Positions 51,533-60,991 are shown, numbered from the stretch's first letter. The stretch is 64,000 nt of DNA from Streptomyces nojiriensis (GCF_017639205.1 NZ_CP071139.1:5765501-5829500); one strand, 5' to 3'. Program-made: numbers and translations. Notes: a model not told the origin generated them from the sequence alone.

Positions 51533-53548
51533 TTGAGTCGTGAAACCGACAGTTCGTCCTCCGGGCCCAAGGGGCACGGTGGAGCCGCTTACCCCTCGGG
51601 TACACCGCCGTACGGAACCGGCCAGTACCCGTCCACGGACGCTGCGGCGACCGCTCCGGAGGAGAACGCTGTGACCTCGAAGCCGTCCACGCCCGATTCC
51701 GACGGGCCCAAGACCGAGACCACCCTGACGACCCGGATCCGGATCAACATCCCGGGTTCGCGGCCGATCCCGCCGGTGGTCGTGCGCAAGGCGATGGGCA
51801 ACGGCTCCGGCTCGGCCGGCGCCGGCGAGCGGACCGGACCGGAGCCCACCCCCGAGCAGGCCTCCCCGCCGCCGCTCGCGCAGCGGCGCGGACCGCAGCC
51901 GACCCGCATCGAGGCCGCCCCGGAGCCGGCCGACGCGCCCGCGCCCGCCCCGGCGGCCGAGGCCGAGGAGCCGGCCAGCAACTGGTTCGCCCCCCGCAAG
52001 TCGGCCAACCCGGCCCCGGCCCCCGCGCCCGCTCCCGCCGCGGACCGGATGCCGCCGGCGGCGGCCGCCCCGCCGCTCGCGCAGCGGCCGTTGCCCACCC
52101 GGACGCCGTCCCCGACGCCGACTCCGGCGCCCACGCCGCCGGCCATGCCGGGCGGGGGATTCGCCCCGCCGCAGCGCACCCAGGCCCCGCCGGTGCCCGG
52201 ACCGGACGCCGCCTTCGCGCCGCCGCGCACCACGCCGCCGCCCGTGGTCCCGGACTACAGCCAGGGCTTCGCCCAGGCCTCCGCACCCGCCCCCACGGCC
52301 CCGATGCCCGGCGGCCCGGGCGTCGGGACGACCCAGGGCTTCCCCGCGTACGGGGGCGACCAGGACGACACCGGCCCCGTCACCGAGGCGTTCCCGGCCT
52401 ACGGCGGCGGCCCCGCCGGACCCACCGGCGGCCCCGGCTTCGGCACCGGCCCCGTCGGCGGCCCGGCCGGCGCGGCCGCCTTCGACGAGGCCCCGCAGTG
52501 GCCCGGCCCCGAGCTGGACGGCCCGCTGCCCACCCCGGTACCGGCCCCCGCGCCGGCCGCCCCCCGCCCCGCGGCCGCGCAGCCCAAGGCCACCGGCAAG
52601 CCGGCCAAGAAGGGCCGCTCCAAGCTGGTCCTGCTCGGCGGCGGTGTCATCGCCCTCATCGGCGTGGCCTACGGCGCCGGGCTGCTCCTGAACCACTCCG
52701 ACGTCCCCAAGGGCACCACCGTCCTCGGCGTCGACATCAGCGGCAGCCGCGACGAGGCCGTCTCCAAGCTCCAGACCGCCTTCGGCACCCGCGCCGCCGC
52801 CCCGATCCAGCTCAGCGTCGGCGGCAAGCCGGTCGAGCTGAAGCCCGAGAAGGCCGGCCTGACGCTGGACGCCCAGACCACCGTCCGCAACGCGGCCGGC
52901 AGCGACTACAACCCGATCACGGTCATCGGCTCGCTCCTCGGCAACGAGCGGGTCGCCGACCCCGTGATGCCGACCGACGAGGAGAAGCTCCAGGTCGCGC
53001 TGCAGGAGCTCGCGGGCACCTCCGGTACGGCCACCGAGGGAACGATCAAGTTCGACACCGGCAAGGCCGTCGCCGTCCCCGGCACCCCCGGCACCACCCT
53101 CGACGTGGACGCCTCCGTCCAGCTGGTGGCCAAGACCTTCAAGGACCAGGTCGCCACCGGCAAGGCGGCCGTGGCCGAACTGCCGACCACCACCAAGGCG
53201 CCGGCCATCGGCCAGGCCGAACTGGACCGGGCCATGAAGGAGTTCGCCGAGCCCGCGATGTCCGCGAACGCCACCGTCAAGGTGGGCACCAAGTCCATCG
53301 CCTTCGGCGCCCGGTCCCTGCCCAAGATCCTGAGCATGCAGCCCGTCGACGGCCGCCTGACCGAGAAGTTCGACCTGGAGGCGCTCAAGGCGACCTACGG
53401 GAACACCTTCGACGGGATCCTGATCACCCGCGGCACCGGCGAGAAGACGGCCGTCACCCCCCAGGACATCGCCGGCGCCCTCGGCAAGGCCCTGCGCGGC
53501 AAGACCACGGCCGAACGCACCGTGGTCGTCGACACCAACCCGAGCTAG
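51533..53548 (+). CDS. VanW/PG-binding-type envelope protein with long Pro/Ala region
   Basis: A 671-residue protein. Residues 1-~370 are disordered, Pro/Ala/Gly-rich and cytoplasmic; a membrane helix follows (KLVLLGGGVIALIGVAYGAGLLL), then an extracellular region with two related ~120-residue units (TTVLGVDISGSRDEAVSKLQTAF... and a later KFDLEALKATYGNTFDGILI) typical of the PG_binding_4/VanW-associated domain. It may bind or organise peptidoglycan. Start TTG with GGGAG eight bases upstream. A strong terminator follows. Functions of relatives are poorly known. Confidence 0.75.
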   Translation: MSRETDSSSSGPKGHGGAAYPSGTPPYGTGQYPSTDAAATAPEENAVTSKPSTPDSDGPKTETTLTTRIRINIPGSRPIPPVVVRKAMGNGSGSAGAGERTGPEPTPEQASPPPLAQRRGPQPTRIEAAPEPADAPAPAPAAEAEEPASNWFAPRKSANPAPAPAPAPAADRMPPAAAAPPLAQRPLPTRTPSPTPTPAPTPPAMPGGGFAPPQRTQAPPVPGPDAAFAPPRTTPPPVVPDYSQGFAQASAPAPTAPMPGGPGVGTTQGFPAYGGDQDDTGPVTEAFPAYGGGPAGPTGGPGFGTGPVGGPAGAAAFDEAPQWPGPELDGPLPTPVPAPAPAAPRPAAAQPKATGKPAKKGRSKLVLLGGGVIALIGVAYGAGLLLNHSDVPKGTTVLGVDISGSRDEAVSKLQTAFGTRAAAPIQLSVGGKPVELKPEKAGLTLDAQTTVRNAAGSDYNPITVIGSLLGNERVADPVMPTDEEKLQVALQELAGTSGTATEGTIKFDTGKAVAVPGTPGTTLDVDASVQLVAKTFKDQVATGKAAVAELPTTTKAPAIGQAELDRAMKEFAEPAMSANATVKVGTKSIAFGARSLPKILSMQPVDGRLTEKFDLEALKATYGNTFDGILITRGTGEKTAVTPQDIAGALGKALRGKTTAERTVVVDTNPS

Positions 53549-53579
53549 TCCGTCCCGTCCCGTCCGGACCGGCCGACCG

Positions 53580-53610
53580 GTGCCCCCGCCCGTACCCCGG
53601 GCGGGGGCAC
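53580..53610 (+). terminator. terminator between envelope protein and ABC exporter
   Basis: Thirteen-bp perfect stem GTGCCCCCGCCCG / CGGGCGGGGGCAC with a 5-nt loop. Confidence 0.8.
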
Positions 53611-53698
53611 CGTCATGTCCGCCGCATGACATCCGTCATCCGGCACACACGACGCCCGACACTGCCGCGCGGGACCCCGTACGGGCGAATCTCTACCC

Positions 53699-54643
53699 AT
53701 GACGACGACGACCGCGACACGCACCGCGAAGCCCACCACCGACAGCGTGGTCAGCTTCGAGAACGTGACCAAGAGCTACGGCACGGTCCGGGCGGTCGAC
53801 GGCCTCTCCCTCACGCTCCACCCGGGCGAGACCGTCGCGCTCCTCGGCCCCAACGGCGCCGGCAAGTCCTCCACCCTCGACCTCCTCCTGGGCCTGCGCC
53901 CCGCCGACTCCGGCTCCGTCCGGATCTTCGGCACCACCCCGCGCGAGGCCGTCGCCGCCGGCCGGGTCGGCGCGATGCTGCAGAGCGGCGGCCTGATGGA
54001 GGAGGTGACCGTACGGGAGATCGTCGCGCTCGGCTGCGCCCTGCACCCGCGGCCGCACCCGGTCGACAAGGTGCTCTCCCGGGCCGGCATCGACAAGATC
54101 GCCGACCGCCGGGTCGACAAGCTCTCCGGCGGCCAGGAACAGCGCGTGCGCTTCGCGCTCGCCACGGCCGGCCACAACGACCTGATCGTGCTCGACGAGC
54201 CGACCACCGGCATGGACGTCACCGCCCGCCAGTCCTTCTGGGCCACCATGCGGGAACAGGCCGACCAGGGCCGCACCGTCCTCTTCGCCACCCACTACCT
54301 GGAAGAGGCCGACGCGATCGCCGACCGGGTCCTGGTGCTCAGCAAGGGCCGGCTCCTCGCGGACGGCACCGCCGCCGAGATCAAGGCCAAGGCCGGGGCC
54401 CGGAAGATCTCCTTCGACCTGCCCGCCGCCGTCGGCACCGACATCGAGCAGCTGCGCGCGCTGCCCTTCCTGACGGCCTTCGAGCACCACGGCGACACCG
54501 TGCGCATCCAGTCCCGCGACGCCGACGCCACCGTCCACGCCGTGTACGGACTCGGTCTGTACCCCCGCAATCTGGAGGTCGCGGGCCTCGGCCTGGAACA
54601 GGCCTTCATCGCTCTCACCGAGGCCGAGGAGGCCACCCAGTGA
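53699..54643 (+). CDS. ABC-2 exporter ATPase (drug-resistance type)
   Basis: A 314-residue ATPase: Walker A GPNGAGKSS, Q-loop ML-QSGGLME, signature LSGGQEQRV, Walker B LIVLDEPTTGMD, switch His FATHYLEEAD. This is the DrrA/NatA-like type with a ~100-residue C-terminal domain. It overlaps the permease gene (GTGA), and a histidine kinase and response regulator follow with overlaps, suggesting an antibiotic- or lipid II-stress-responsive export module. Confidence 0.92.
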   Translation: MTTTTATRTAKPTTDSVVSFENVTKSYGTVRAVDGLSLTLHPGETVALLGPNGAGKSSTLDLLLGLRPADSGSVRIFGTTPREAVAAGRVGAMLQSGGLMEEVTVREIVALGCALHPRPHPVDKVLSRAGIDKIADRRVDKLSGGQEQRVRFALATAGHNDLIVLDEPTTGMDVTARQSFWATMREQADQGRTVLFATHYLEEADAIADRVLVLSKGRLLADGTAAEIKAKAGARKISFDLPAAVGTDIEQLRALPFLTAFEHHGDTVRIQSRDADATVHAVYGLGLYPRNLEVAGLGLEQAFIALTEAEEATQ

Positions 54644-55380
54644 ACGCCCTGATCAAGCTGGAGATCGTCCGCGCCCTGCGGAACAAGAAGTACCTCTTCT
54701 TCACGATCATGTACCCGGCCGCGCTGTTCCTGATGCTCGGCGGAACCCTCGACGGCACCACCAAGGTCATGGGCACCGAACTGACCATGCCCGCCTTCTA
54801 CATGGTCGCCATGGCCTCCTTCGGCGCCCTGACCGCCGTCCTGATGGGCAACAGCGAACGCATCGCCAAGGAACGGGAGAAGGGCTGGGTCCGCCAGCTG
54901 CGCCTCACGGCCCTCCCCGGCCGCGGCTACGTCCTCGCCAAGACCGCGGGCGCCGGCGTGCTCTCGCTCCCCGCCATCCTGGTCGTCTTCGCGGTGGCGG
55001 CCGCCGTGAAGGGCGTACGGTTCGACGCCTGGCAGTGGCTCGCCCTCACCGGCTCCATCTGGGCCGGCAGCCTGGTCTTCGCGGCGCTCGGCGTCGCCCT
55101 CGGCTACCTGGCGAGCGGGGACAACGTCCGCCCCATCACGATGCTCGTCTACTTCTCCCTGTCGATCCTCGGCGGCCTGTGGATGCCCACCGCGAACTTC
55201 CCGCAGTGGCTCCAGAACATCTGCGAGTGGCTCCCCACCCACGCCTACGCGGGCCTCGGCCAGGCCATCGAGCTCGGCGGCGCGCCCCGGGCCGGGGACG
55301 TGGCGCTCCTCGCGGTCTACTTCGTACTGTTCACCGGTGCGGCCGCCTGGCTGTACCGCAAGGACTCACTGAAGGCATGA
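54640..55380 (+). CDS. ABC-2 type exporter permease
   Basis: A 246-residue permease with six hydrophobic helices: LFFTIMYPAALFLMLGG, AFYMVAMASFGALTAVLMG, GVLSLPAILVVFAVAAAV, WAGSLVFAALGVALGYL, ITMLVYFSLSILGGLWMP and VALLAVYFVLFTGAAAWLY. EKGWVRQLRLTALPGRGYVLAK is a typical cytoplasmic loop of ABC-2 permeases. Partner of the preceding ATPase; substrate unknown. GTG start overlaps the ATPase stop. Confidence 0.88.
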   Translation: MNALIKLEIVRALRNKKYLFFTIMYPAALFLMLGGTLDGTTKVMGTELTMPAFYMVAMASFGALTAVLMGNSERIAKEREKGWVRQLRLTALPGRGYVLAKTAGAGVLSLPAILVVFAVAAAVKGVRFDAWQWLALTGSIWAGSLVFAALGVALGYLASGDNVRPITMLVYFSLSILGGLWMPTANFPQWLQNICEWLPTHAYAGLGQAIELGGAPRAGDVALLAVYFVLFTGAAAWLYRKDSLKA

Positions 55381-56555
55381 AACCCGTGGCGCTGACGAAG
55401 GAAGACGAGGACCGGGACTTCCCCGAGATCGCCAAACAGCCCGAGAACCGTCATCAGAAGATGGTGAAGGCGCTCTGGATCAGCGTCTGGCTCTTCTACC
55501 TGAGCGCCCCCGTCGCCGACCTGGCCGACGGCGGGCACGGCCCCGCGGCCCGGGTGCTCGCCGGCCTGGGCCTCGCGGTCTTCGTCGCCTGGTACCTGGT
55601 GCTGGTCTTCCGCACCGCCCACCCGATGCCGGTCCGCCGGGTGCTGTTCTCCCTGGCGGTGCTCGCCGCCGAGGCCATGGTCCTGTCGCTGGCCCTGGGC
55701 CGCGAATGGCTCGTCCTCTTCGTCTACGTGGCCATCTCCTCCGGAGCCGCGCTGCCGCCCCGGTACGCCCGCTGGACCGTCCTCGTCACCACCGCCCTGC
55801 TGGCGGTCACGGCGAACGCGGTCCCGGACGGCACCGCCTACCTGGCGGGCCTGCTGATCCCGGCCCTGATGGGCGGATTCGCCATGGCCGGGGTCCGGGC
55901 GATGATCCGCACCACGATGGAGCTGCGCGAGGCCCGGGCCACCGTGGCCCAGCTCGCGGCCAACGAGGAGCGGCTGCGGATGGCCCGGGACCTGCACGAC
56001 CTGCTGGGGCACTCGCTGTCGCTGATCACGCTGAAGAGCGAGCTGGCGGGCCGGATGCTGCCCGGGCAGCCGGAGGCGGCCGCCCAGCAGGTCGCCGACA
56101 TCGAGCAGGTCAGCCGGCAGGCGCTGGTCGACGTACGCGAAGCGGTGAGCGGCTACCGGCGGCCCACCCTCCCCGGCGAACTCGCGGGCGCACGCACGGC
56201 CCTGGCCGCGGCGGGCGTCCTGGCCGACCTCCCGGCGCCCCCGGCCGACGACCTTCCGGAGGCGGCGGAATCGGCCCTGGCCTGGTCCCTGCGCGAAGCG
56301 GTGACGAACGTGGTGCGGCACAGCGGCGCGAAGCGCTGCCGGGTCACGCTGGAGACCAGCCAGACCCTCGACGGGCCGGTACTGGAACTGACCGTCACGG
56401 ACGACGGCACGAGCGGCGTCCAGGGCGGCCCCGGCAACGGCCTGACCGGCCTGACGGAACGTCTGGAGGCCCTCGGCGGAACCCTGTCGGCGGGCGCCGC
56501 AGGCCGGACCGGCTTCGCCCTCACCGCCCGCGTCCCCCTAGGATCGAGCACATGA
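55377..56555 (+). CDS. NarL-type sensor histidine kinase
   Basis: A 392-residue membrane kinase: a soluble N-terminus, about five or six helices (residues ~30-190), a HisKA_3 segment with the phospho-accepting His in RMARDLHDLLGHSLSLITLKSELAGRM and a HATPase domain (LREAVTNVVRHSGAKRC, VTDDGTSG, GNGLTGLTERLEALGG). No large extracellular loop, so it is an intramembrane-sensing kinase as found with ABC exporters (LiaS/DesK-like). ATG overlaps the permease stop; it overlaps the regulator gene too. Confidence 0.9.
   Translation: MKPVALTKEDEDRDFPEIAKQPENRHQKMVKALWISVWLFYLSAPVADLADGGHGPAARVLAGLGLAVFVAWYLVLVFRTAHPMPVRRVLFSLAVLAAEAMVLSLALGREWLVLFVYVAISSGAALPPRYARWTVLVTTALLAVTANAVPDGTAYLAGLLIPALMGGFAMAGVRAMIRTTMELREARATVAQLAANEERLRMARDLHDLLGHSLSLITLKSELAGRMLPGQPEAAAQQVADIEQVSRQALVDVREAVSGYRRPTLPGELAGARTALAAAGVLADLPAPPADDLPEAAESALAWSLREAVTNVVRHSGAKRCRVTLETSQTLDGPVLELTVTDDGTSGVQGGPGNGLTGLTERLEALGGTLSAGAAGRTGFALTARVPLGSST
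56539..56544 (+). promoter_or_regulatory. possible internal -10 before response regulator
   Basis: TAGGAT inside the last codons of the kinase gene, seven bases before the regulator ATG, giving leaderless spacing. It may allow independent expression of the regulator. Confidence 0.35.
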
Positions 56556-57169
56556 CCTCACGTCCCATCCGCATCCTCCTGGCGGAGGACCAGTCGATGG
56601 TCCGCGAGGCCCTCGCCGCGCTGCTCGGCCTGGAACCCGACATCGAGGTACGGGTCCAGGTGGCCCGCGGCGACGAGGTGCTGGCGGCGGCCCGCGCGCA
56701 CGACGTGAACGTGGCCCTGCTGGACATCGAGATGCCGGGCATGACGGGCATCGAGGCGGCCGCCGCCCTGCGCGCCGAACTCCCCGACCTGCGGATCGTC
56801 ATCCTGACCACCTTCGGCCGCCCCGGCTACCTCCGCGGCGCGATGGAGGCCGGAGCCTCCGCCTTCCTGGTCAAGGACGCCCCGGCCGCGCAGCTGGCGG
56901 CCGCCGTGCGCAAGGTCCTCCAGGGGGAGCGCGTCATCGACCCCACCCTGGCCGCGGCCGCCCTCGCGGAGGGCGCGAACCCGCTGACGGACCGCGAACG
57001 GGAGGTCCTGCGGGAGGCGGAGAGCGGCGCGACCAACGCGGAACTCGCGGCGCGGCTCCACCTGTCCCAGGGCACGGTCCGCAACTACCTCTCCACGGCG
57101 ATCCAGAAACTGGCGGCCCGCAACCGCGCCGAAGCCGTGCGCACAGCCCGCGAAAAGGGCTGGCTCTAG
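56552..57169 (+). CDS. NarL/LuxR-type response regulator
   Basis: A 205-residue regulator: receiver domain (acidic pair ED near the start, phospho-acceptor Asp in VALLDIEMPGM, Thr in ILTTFGR, Lys in FLVKDAPAAQL) and LuxR HTH (LTDREREVLREAESGATNAELAARLHLSQGTVRNYLSTAIQKL). It is the cognate partner of the overlapping kinase and likely controls the upstream ABC exporter. Last gene of the unit, followed by the repeat-rich spacer. Confidence 0.93.
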   Translation: MTSRPIRILLAEDQSMVREALAALLGLEPDIEVRVQVARGDEVLAAARAHDVNVALLDIEMPGMTGIEAAAALRAELPDLRIVILTTFGRPGYLRGAMEAGASAFLVKDAPAAQLAAAVRKVLQGERVIDPTLAAAALAEGANPLTDREREVLREAESGATNAELAARLHLSQGTVRNYLSTAIQKLAARNRAEAVRTAREKGWL

Positions 57170-57174
57170 CCTTT

Positions 57175-57535
57175 GCCGCCCCGCCGGGGTTCGAGACCCG
57201 GGCCAACCCGGCCCCGCCGGCCGCACTTCAGCTTGGCCGGGCCAAACCCAGCCTCGCCGGCCGCCCCCAGCCTCGTTGGACCCACCCAGCCTCGCGGGCC
57301 GCACTCCGGCTTCGCCGGGGCCACTTCCAGCCTCGCCGGCGTTTGAGGCGCGGGTCCGGGCGGAGCCCGGTGCCCGGCGGAGCCGGGTTTCCTGGGGCGC
57401 CGCCCCAGACCCCGCTCCTCAAACGCCGGAGGGGCTGAATGTGGCCTGGGCGAGCCTGGAAGTGTCGGCGGGGCTGGATGTGGCCCAGGCGAGCCTGGAG
57501 GCGCCGACGAGGCCGGGAGGCGCGGGGCGGAGGCC
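57175..57535. repeat. intergenic repeat-rich spacer
   Basis: No gene. Many short degenerate units (CAGCCTCGCCGGC, GGCCGCA, GGCCCAGGCGAGCCTGGA) and a pair of inverted motifs: CGCCGGCGTTTGAGG near 57336 and CCTCAAACGCCGGAGGGGC near 57417 enclosing GGGCGCCGCCCC. The CAAACGCCGG motif is a very common intergenic sequence in Streptomyces and probably folds as a bidirectional terminator between the convergent genes. Confidence 0.65.
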
Positions 57536-57538
57536 CGG

Positions 57539-58333
57539 TCAGTTCAGGAGGGCGCGGGCCGAGACGGCTTCCGCGCGGATGCGGGCCGCCGCGTCGGCGT
57601 CCACCGCGGAGACCACCCCGGCGTACGCGTCGAGCTCGGCCGCCCCCTCCTGGAAGGAGCCCCGCTCCACCAGCAGCCGCGCCCGCTCGTACCGCAGCGC
57701 CGCCGGATGCGACGGCAGCAGCAGCGACAGCTCCACCGCCCACAGGGCCACCCCCGACTGCTCCGGGCGGGCCGAGGCCCAGGCCCGGATGTTCGCCAGG
57801 ATCCGCTGCACGATGTCCAGCGTCCGGGCGGGCTCACGCGGCCCCGAAGCCAGCTCCGCCGGCCCGGTGCCCAGGGACGCGCCACCCGCGAAGGGGTCCA
57901 CCACCACGCCCTCCTCCGGGTCCCCGAAGCCCACCACGAAGTGCCCCGGCAGCCCCAGCCCGTACACCGGCGCCCCGGCCCGGCGGGCCACCTCCAGCCA
58001 CACCACCGACAGCAGGATCGGCAGCCCGCGCCGCCGCCTCAGCACCTCGTGCAGCAGCGAGGACGACAGCCGGTCGTAGTCCGCCGGGGTGCCGTGGAAC
58101 CCGAGGCGCCCGCCCAGCAGTTCCGTCACCGCGTTCGCCCACGCCCGCCCGCCGCGCAGCCCGTACGGCAGCATCCCGGCCAGCCGGTCCAGCTCGATCT
58201 GCGCCCAGTCCATGGCGCGTTCGTCCAGCTCCGGGTCCCCTTCGGTGGCCAGCAGCAGGCACAGCAGCGCCAGGTCGGGCCGTTCCGCCCGGGCCTCGGC
58301 CGCGAACTGCTCCCGCCAGGCCGCGGAACTCAC
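57539..58333 (-). CDS. SirB1/transglutaminase-like TPR protein
   Basis: A 264-residue soluble protein resembling the SirB1 N-terminal transglutaminase-like family: DLALLCLLLATEGDPELDERAMDWAQIELDRLAG, VLRRRRGLPILLSVVWLEVARRAGAPVYGLGLPGHFVVGF, and a helical C-terminus. The family Cys is not evident, so catalysis is doubtful. GTG start overlaps the GNAT gene stop. Function of such proteins is unclear. Confidence 0.78.
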   Translation of the reverse strand: MSSAAWREQFAAEARAERPDLALLCLLLATEGDPELDERAMDWAQIELDRLAGMLPYGLRGGRAWANAVTELLGGRLGFHGTPADYDRLSSSLLHEVLRRRRGLPILLSVVWLEVARRAGAPVYGLGLPGHFVVGFGDPEEGVVVDPFAGGASLGTGPAELASGPREPARTLDIVQRILANIRAWASARPEQSGVALWAVELSLLLPSHPAALRYERARLLVERGSFQEGAAELDAYAGVVSAVDADAAARIRAEAVSARALLN

Positions 58334-59316
58334 GAGGCCGCCCGGTAGTGGTGGTACGCGTGGTGCGTCGCGAAGCCCAGCCCGTCGTACAGCGCCAGCG
58401 CCCCCGGATTGTCCGTCTCGACCTGCAGCCACGCCGCCGACGCGCCCTCCTCCAGCGCCCGCCGGGCCAGCGCGGCCATCACCGCCGTCGCCAGGCCCTC
58501 CCGCCGGTGCGCGGGGTCCACGGTCACCGCCGCGAAGCCCGCCCACCGCCCGTCGACCACGCAGCGCCCGATGGCCCGGCCCCCGGGCAGCGCCGCGAAC
58601 CACACCGACGGCCCTTCCACCAGCATCCGCCGGGCCAGGTCCGGGTCGCTCACCTTCCCGTAGCGCCCGAGCCACTCCCCGTCCGGGACCCGGGTCAGGT
58701 GTACGTCCCCGACCGCGGGCGCGTCCACGTCGGCCACCGGCGCCAGCGCCCCGATCCGTACCTCCGCCGACACCTCGTTCACCCAGCCGCGCCGCTCCAG
58801 CTCCGCGCCGAGCATCTCCTGGGTGCCGGCGGCCCCCGTCGCGACCTGCACATAGGCCGGAAGCGACCGCTCCGCGTACCAGGAGGTCACTCGCGCGAGT
58901 GCATCGTCCAGCGGTATGCCCGGGTCGCCGAGCGGCAGCACGGAATTGGCCCGCCGGGTGAATCCGGCGGCCGCCCGCAGCGTCCACCCGCCCAGCCGCT
59001 CGCTCTCCAGCGGCTGCCAGGCCCGCGCGGCGACCCGCGAGAGCTCCTCGAAGGAGGCCGCGGGACCCCGCCGCCGGGCCGGCGCCGGAGGCACGATCTT
59101 GCCCGCCACCAGCGAGGATTCCGAGATGCGGACGGATTGCCCGTCCTTCTTTGTGATCAGCAGCACACCCTGGTCCCAGGATGTGAGAACCCCGACCGTG
59201 TCCGTGAACTCGGGTGATCCGCTCACTACGGCCTCCACCCGTCGTACAGAGACTCGTTTACCCACGTCAGCCGGGGTAATACGGACCTCCAGCAGTCCAC
59301 CGGCAGTGATTTCCAC
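58330..59316 (-). CDS. GNAT acetyltransferase with N-terminal beta-barrel-like domain
   Basis: A 328-residue protein. The first ~75 residues (LEVRITPADVGKRVSVRRVEAVV, GVLTSWDQGVLLITKKDGQSVRI) look like a small SH3/Tudor-like barrel. The C-terminal ~130 residues form a GNAT domain with acetyl-CoA motif VDPAHRREGLATAVMAALARRA and NPGALALYDGLGF. The middle region is a second, degenerate GNAT-like part. Start is GTG; it overlaps the SirB1-type gene. Substrate unknown. Confidence 0.8.
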   Translation of the reverse strand: MEITAGGLLEVRITPADVGKRVSVRRVEAVVSGSPEFTDTVGVLTSWDQGVLLITKKDGQSVRISESSLVAGKIVPPAPARRRGPAASFEELSRVAARAWQPLESERLGGWTLRAAAGFTRRANSVLPLGDPGIPLDDALARVTSWYAERSLPAYVQVATGAAGTQEMLGAELERRGWVNEVSAEVRIGALAPVADVDAPAVGDVHLTRVPDGEWLGRYGKVSDPDLARRMLVEGPSVWFAALPGGRAIGRCVVDGRWAGFAAVTVDPAHRREGLATAVMAALARRALEEGASAAWLQVETDNPGALALYDGLGFATHHAYHHYRAAS

Positions 59317-59433
59317 AGCTCTGTCCGCCCCTCCTGTTCGGATCGTGCCCGGGAACGGAGATACTAGGTGCGGGCATCGACGACGCCGCGCTCCCGCGCG
59401 ATATGGAAAGCCCTACCGAGGAGGAACGAGAGC

Positions 59434-59763
59434 GTGACCTACGTCATCGCGGAGCCTTGTGTCGACGTCAAGGACAAGGCATGCATCGAAGAGTGCCCCG
59501 TCGACTGCATCTACGAGGGCCAGCGGTCCTTGTACATCCACCCGGACGAGTGCGTCGACTGTGGTGCGTGTGAGCCGGTCTGCCCGGTCGAGGCCATCTT
59601 CTACGAGGACGACACCCCGGAGGAGTGGAAGGACTACTACAAGGCGAACGTCGAGTTCTTCGACGAGCTCGGTTCGCCCGGTGGTGCCTCCAAGCTGGGC
59701 CTGATCGAGCGCGACCACCCCTTCGTCGCGGCGCTGCCCGCCGGTATCAACGGCGAGCACTGA
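59434..59763 (+). CDS. fdxA: seven-iron ferredoxin
   Basis: A 109-residue ferredoxin with cysteines at 9, 17, 21, 25, 40, 43, 46 and 50, the FdxA pattern for one [3Fe-4S] and one [4Fe-4S] cluster (CIEECPVDC and CVDCGACEPVC). A family C-terminal extension follows. It donates electrons to cytochromes P450 or other oxidoreductases. AGGAGG precedes the GTG. A ~110-bp gap leads to dapC. Confidence 0.95.
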   Translation: MTYVIAEPCVDVKDKACIEECPVDCIYEGQRSLYIHPDECVDCGACEPVCPVEAIFYEDDTPEEWKDYYKANVEFFDELGSPGGASKLGLIERDHPFVAALPAGINGEH

Positions 59764-59871
59764 CCTTTCAGGCAGACGCGCCCCTCGGTCCCGTACGGCC
59801 TTCCCGCCGCACGGGACCGACGTGTTTCCGGCACCCGTACCCACCAGCACTCAGAGAGAGCAGAGACCACC

Positions 59872-60966
59872 GTGGCCGCAGTATCCGACCGTCTTCCCGC
59901 CTTCCCCTGGGACAAGCTGGAGCCCTACAAGGCCACGGCGGCGGCCCACGCGGACGGCATCGTCGACCTGTCGGTCGGCACGCCCGTGGACCCGGTCCCG
60001 CAGCTGATCCAGCGCGCCCTGATCGAGGCCGCCGACTCCCCGGGCTACCCGACCGTGTGGGGCACCGTCGCCCTGCGCGACGCGATCACCGGCTGGGTGC
60101 GCGGCCGCCTCGGCGCGAGCGCCGCCGAACACCGCAACGTCCTGCCGGTCGTCGGCTCCAAGGAGCTGGTGGCCTGGCTGCCGACCCAGCTGGGCCTGGG
60201 CGCCGGGGACAAGGTCGCCTACCCGCGGCTCGCCTACCCCACCTACGAGGTCGGCGCGCGGCTGTGCGGCGCCGAAGCGGTCGTCTACGACGACCCGACC
60301 GAGCTCGACCCGGCCGGTGTGAAGCTGCTGTGGCTCAACTCCCCGTCGAACCCCACCGGCAAGGTCCTCGCCAAGGAGGACCTCGTCCGCATCGTGGCCT
60401 GGGCGCGCGAGCACGGGATCCTGCTCTTCAGCGACGAGTGCTACCTGGAACTGGGCTGGGAGGCCGAGCCCGTCTCCGTCCTCCACGACGACGTCTGCGG
60501 CGGCTCGTACGAGGGCATCGTCGCCGTCCACTCCCTCTCCAAGCGCTCCAACCTGGCGGGCTACCGGGCGGCCTTCGTCGCCGGTGACGCGGACGTGCTC
60601 GGCGAGCTGCTGGAGATCCGCAAGCACGGCGGCATGATGACCCCCGCCCCGGTGCAGGCGGCCACGGTCGCCGCGCTCGGCGACGACACCCACGTCGAGG
60701 AGCAGCGCGAGCGCTACGCGGCCCGCCGCGCGGCGCTGCGTACGGCGCTGGAGGCGCACGGCTTCCGGGTCGAGCACAGCGAGGCGAGCCTGTACCTGTG
60801 GGTGACCCGCGACGAGCCCTGCTGGGACACCGTCGCCCACCTCGCGGGCCTGGGCATCCTGGTCGCGCCGGGCGACTTCTACGGCGAGGCGGGCGCACGG
60901 TTCGTGCGCGTCGCCTTCACCGCCACCGACGAGCGGGTCGAGGCGGCGGTCAAGCGCCTCGGCTGA
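59872..60966 (+). CDS. dapC: succinyldiaminopimelate aminotransferase
   Basis: A 364-residue fold-type I PLP aminotransferase: LSVGTPVDPVP near the start, PVVGSKELVAWLP, LNSPSNPTGKVL, FSDECYLELGWE and the PLP lysine in SLSKRSNLAGYRAAF, C-terminal FVRVAFTATDERVE. This matches actinobacterial DapC, which forms N-succinyl-LL-diaminopimelate for cell-wall and lysine synthesis. The position close to dapE agrees. Start GTG. It is followed by a strong bidirectional terminator. Confidence 0.9.
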   Translation: MAAVSDRLPAFPWDKLEPYKATAAAHADGIVDLSVGTPVDPVPQLIQRALIEAADSPGYPTVWGTVALRDAITGWVRGRLGASAAEHRNVLPVVGSKELVAWLPTQLGLGAGDKVAYPRLAYPTYEVGARLCGAEAVVYDDPTELDPAGVKLLWLNSPSNPTGKVLAKEDLVRIVAWAREHGILLFSDECYLELGWEAEPVSVLHDDVCGGSYEGIVAVHSLSKRSNLAGYRAAFVAGDADVLGELLEIRKHGGMMTPAPVQAATVAALGDDTHVEEQRERYAARRAALRTALEAHGFRVEHSEASLYLWVTRDEPCWDTVAHLAGLGILVAPGDFYGEAGARFVRVAFTATDERVEAAVKRLG

Positions 60967-60991
60967 CGGCCGGATTTCACGACGGCAACGC

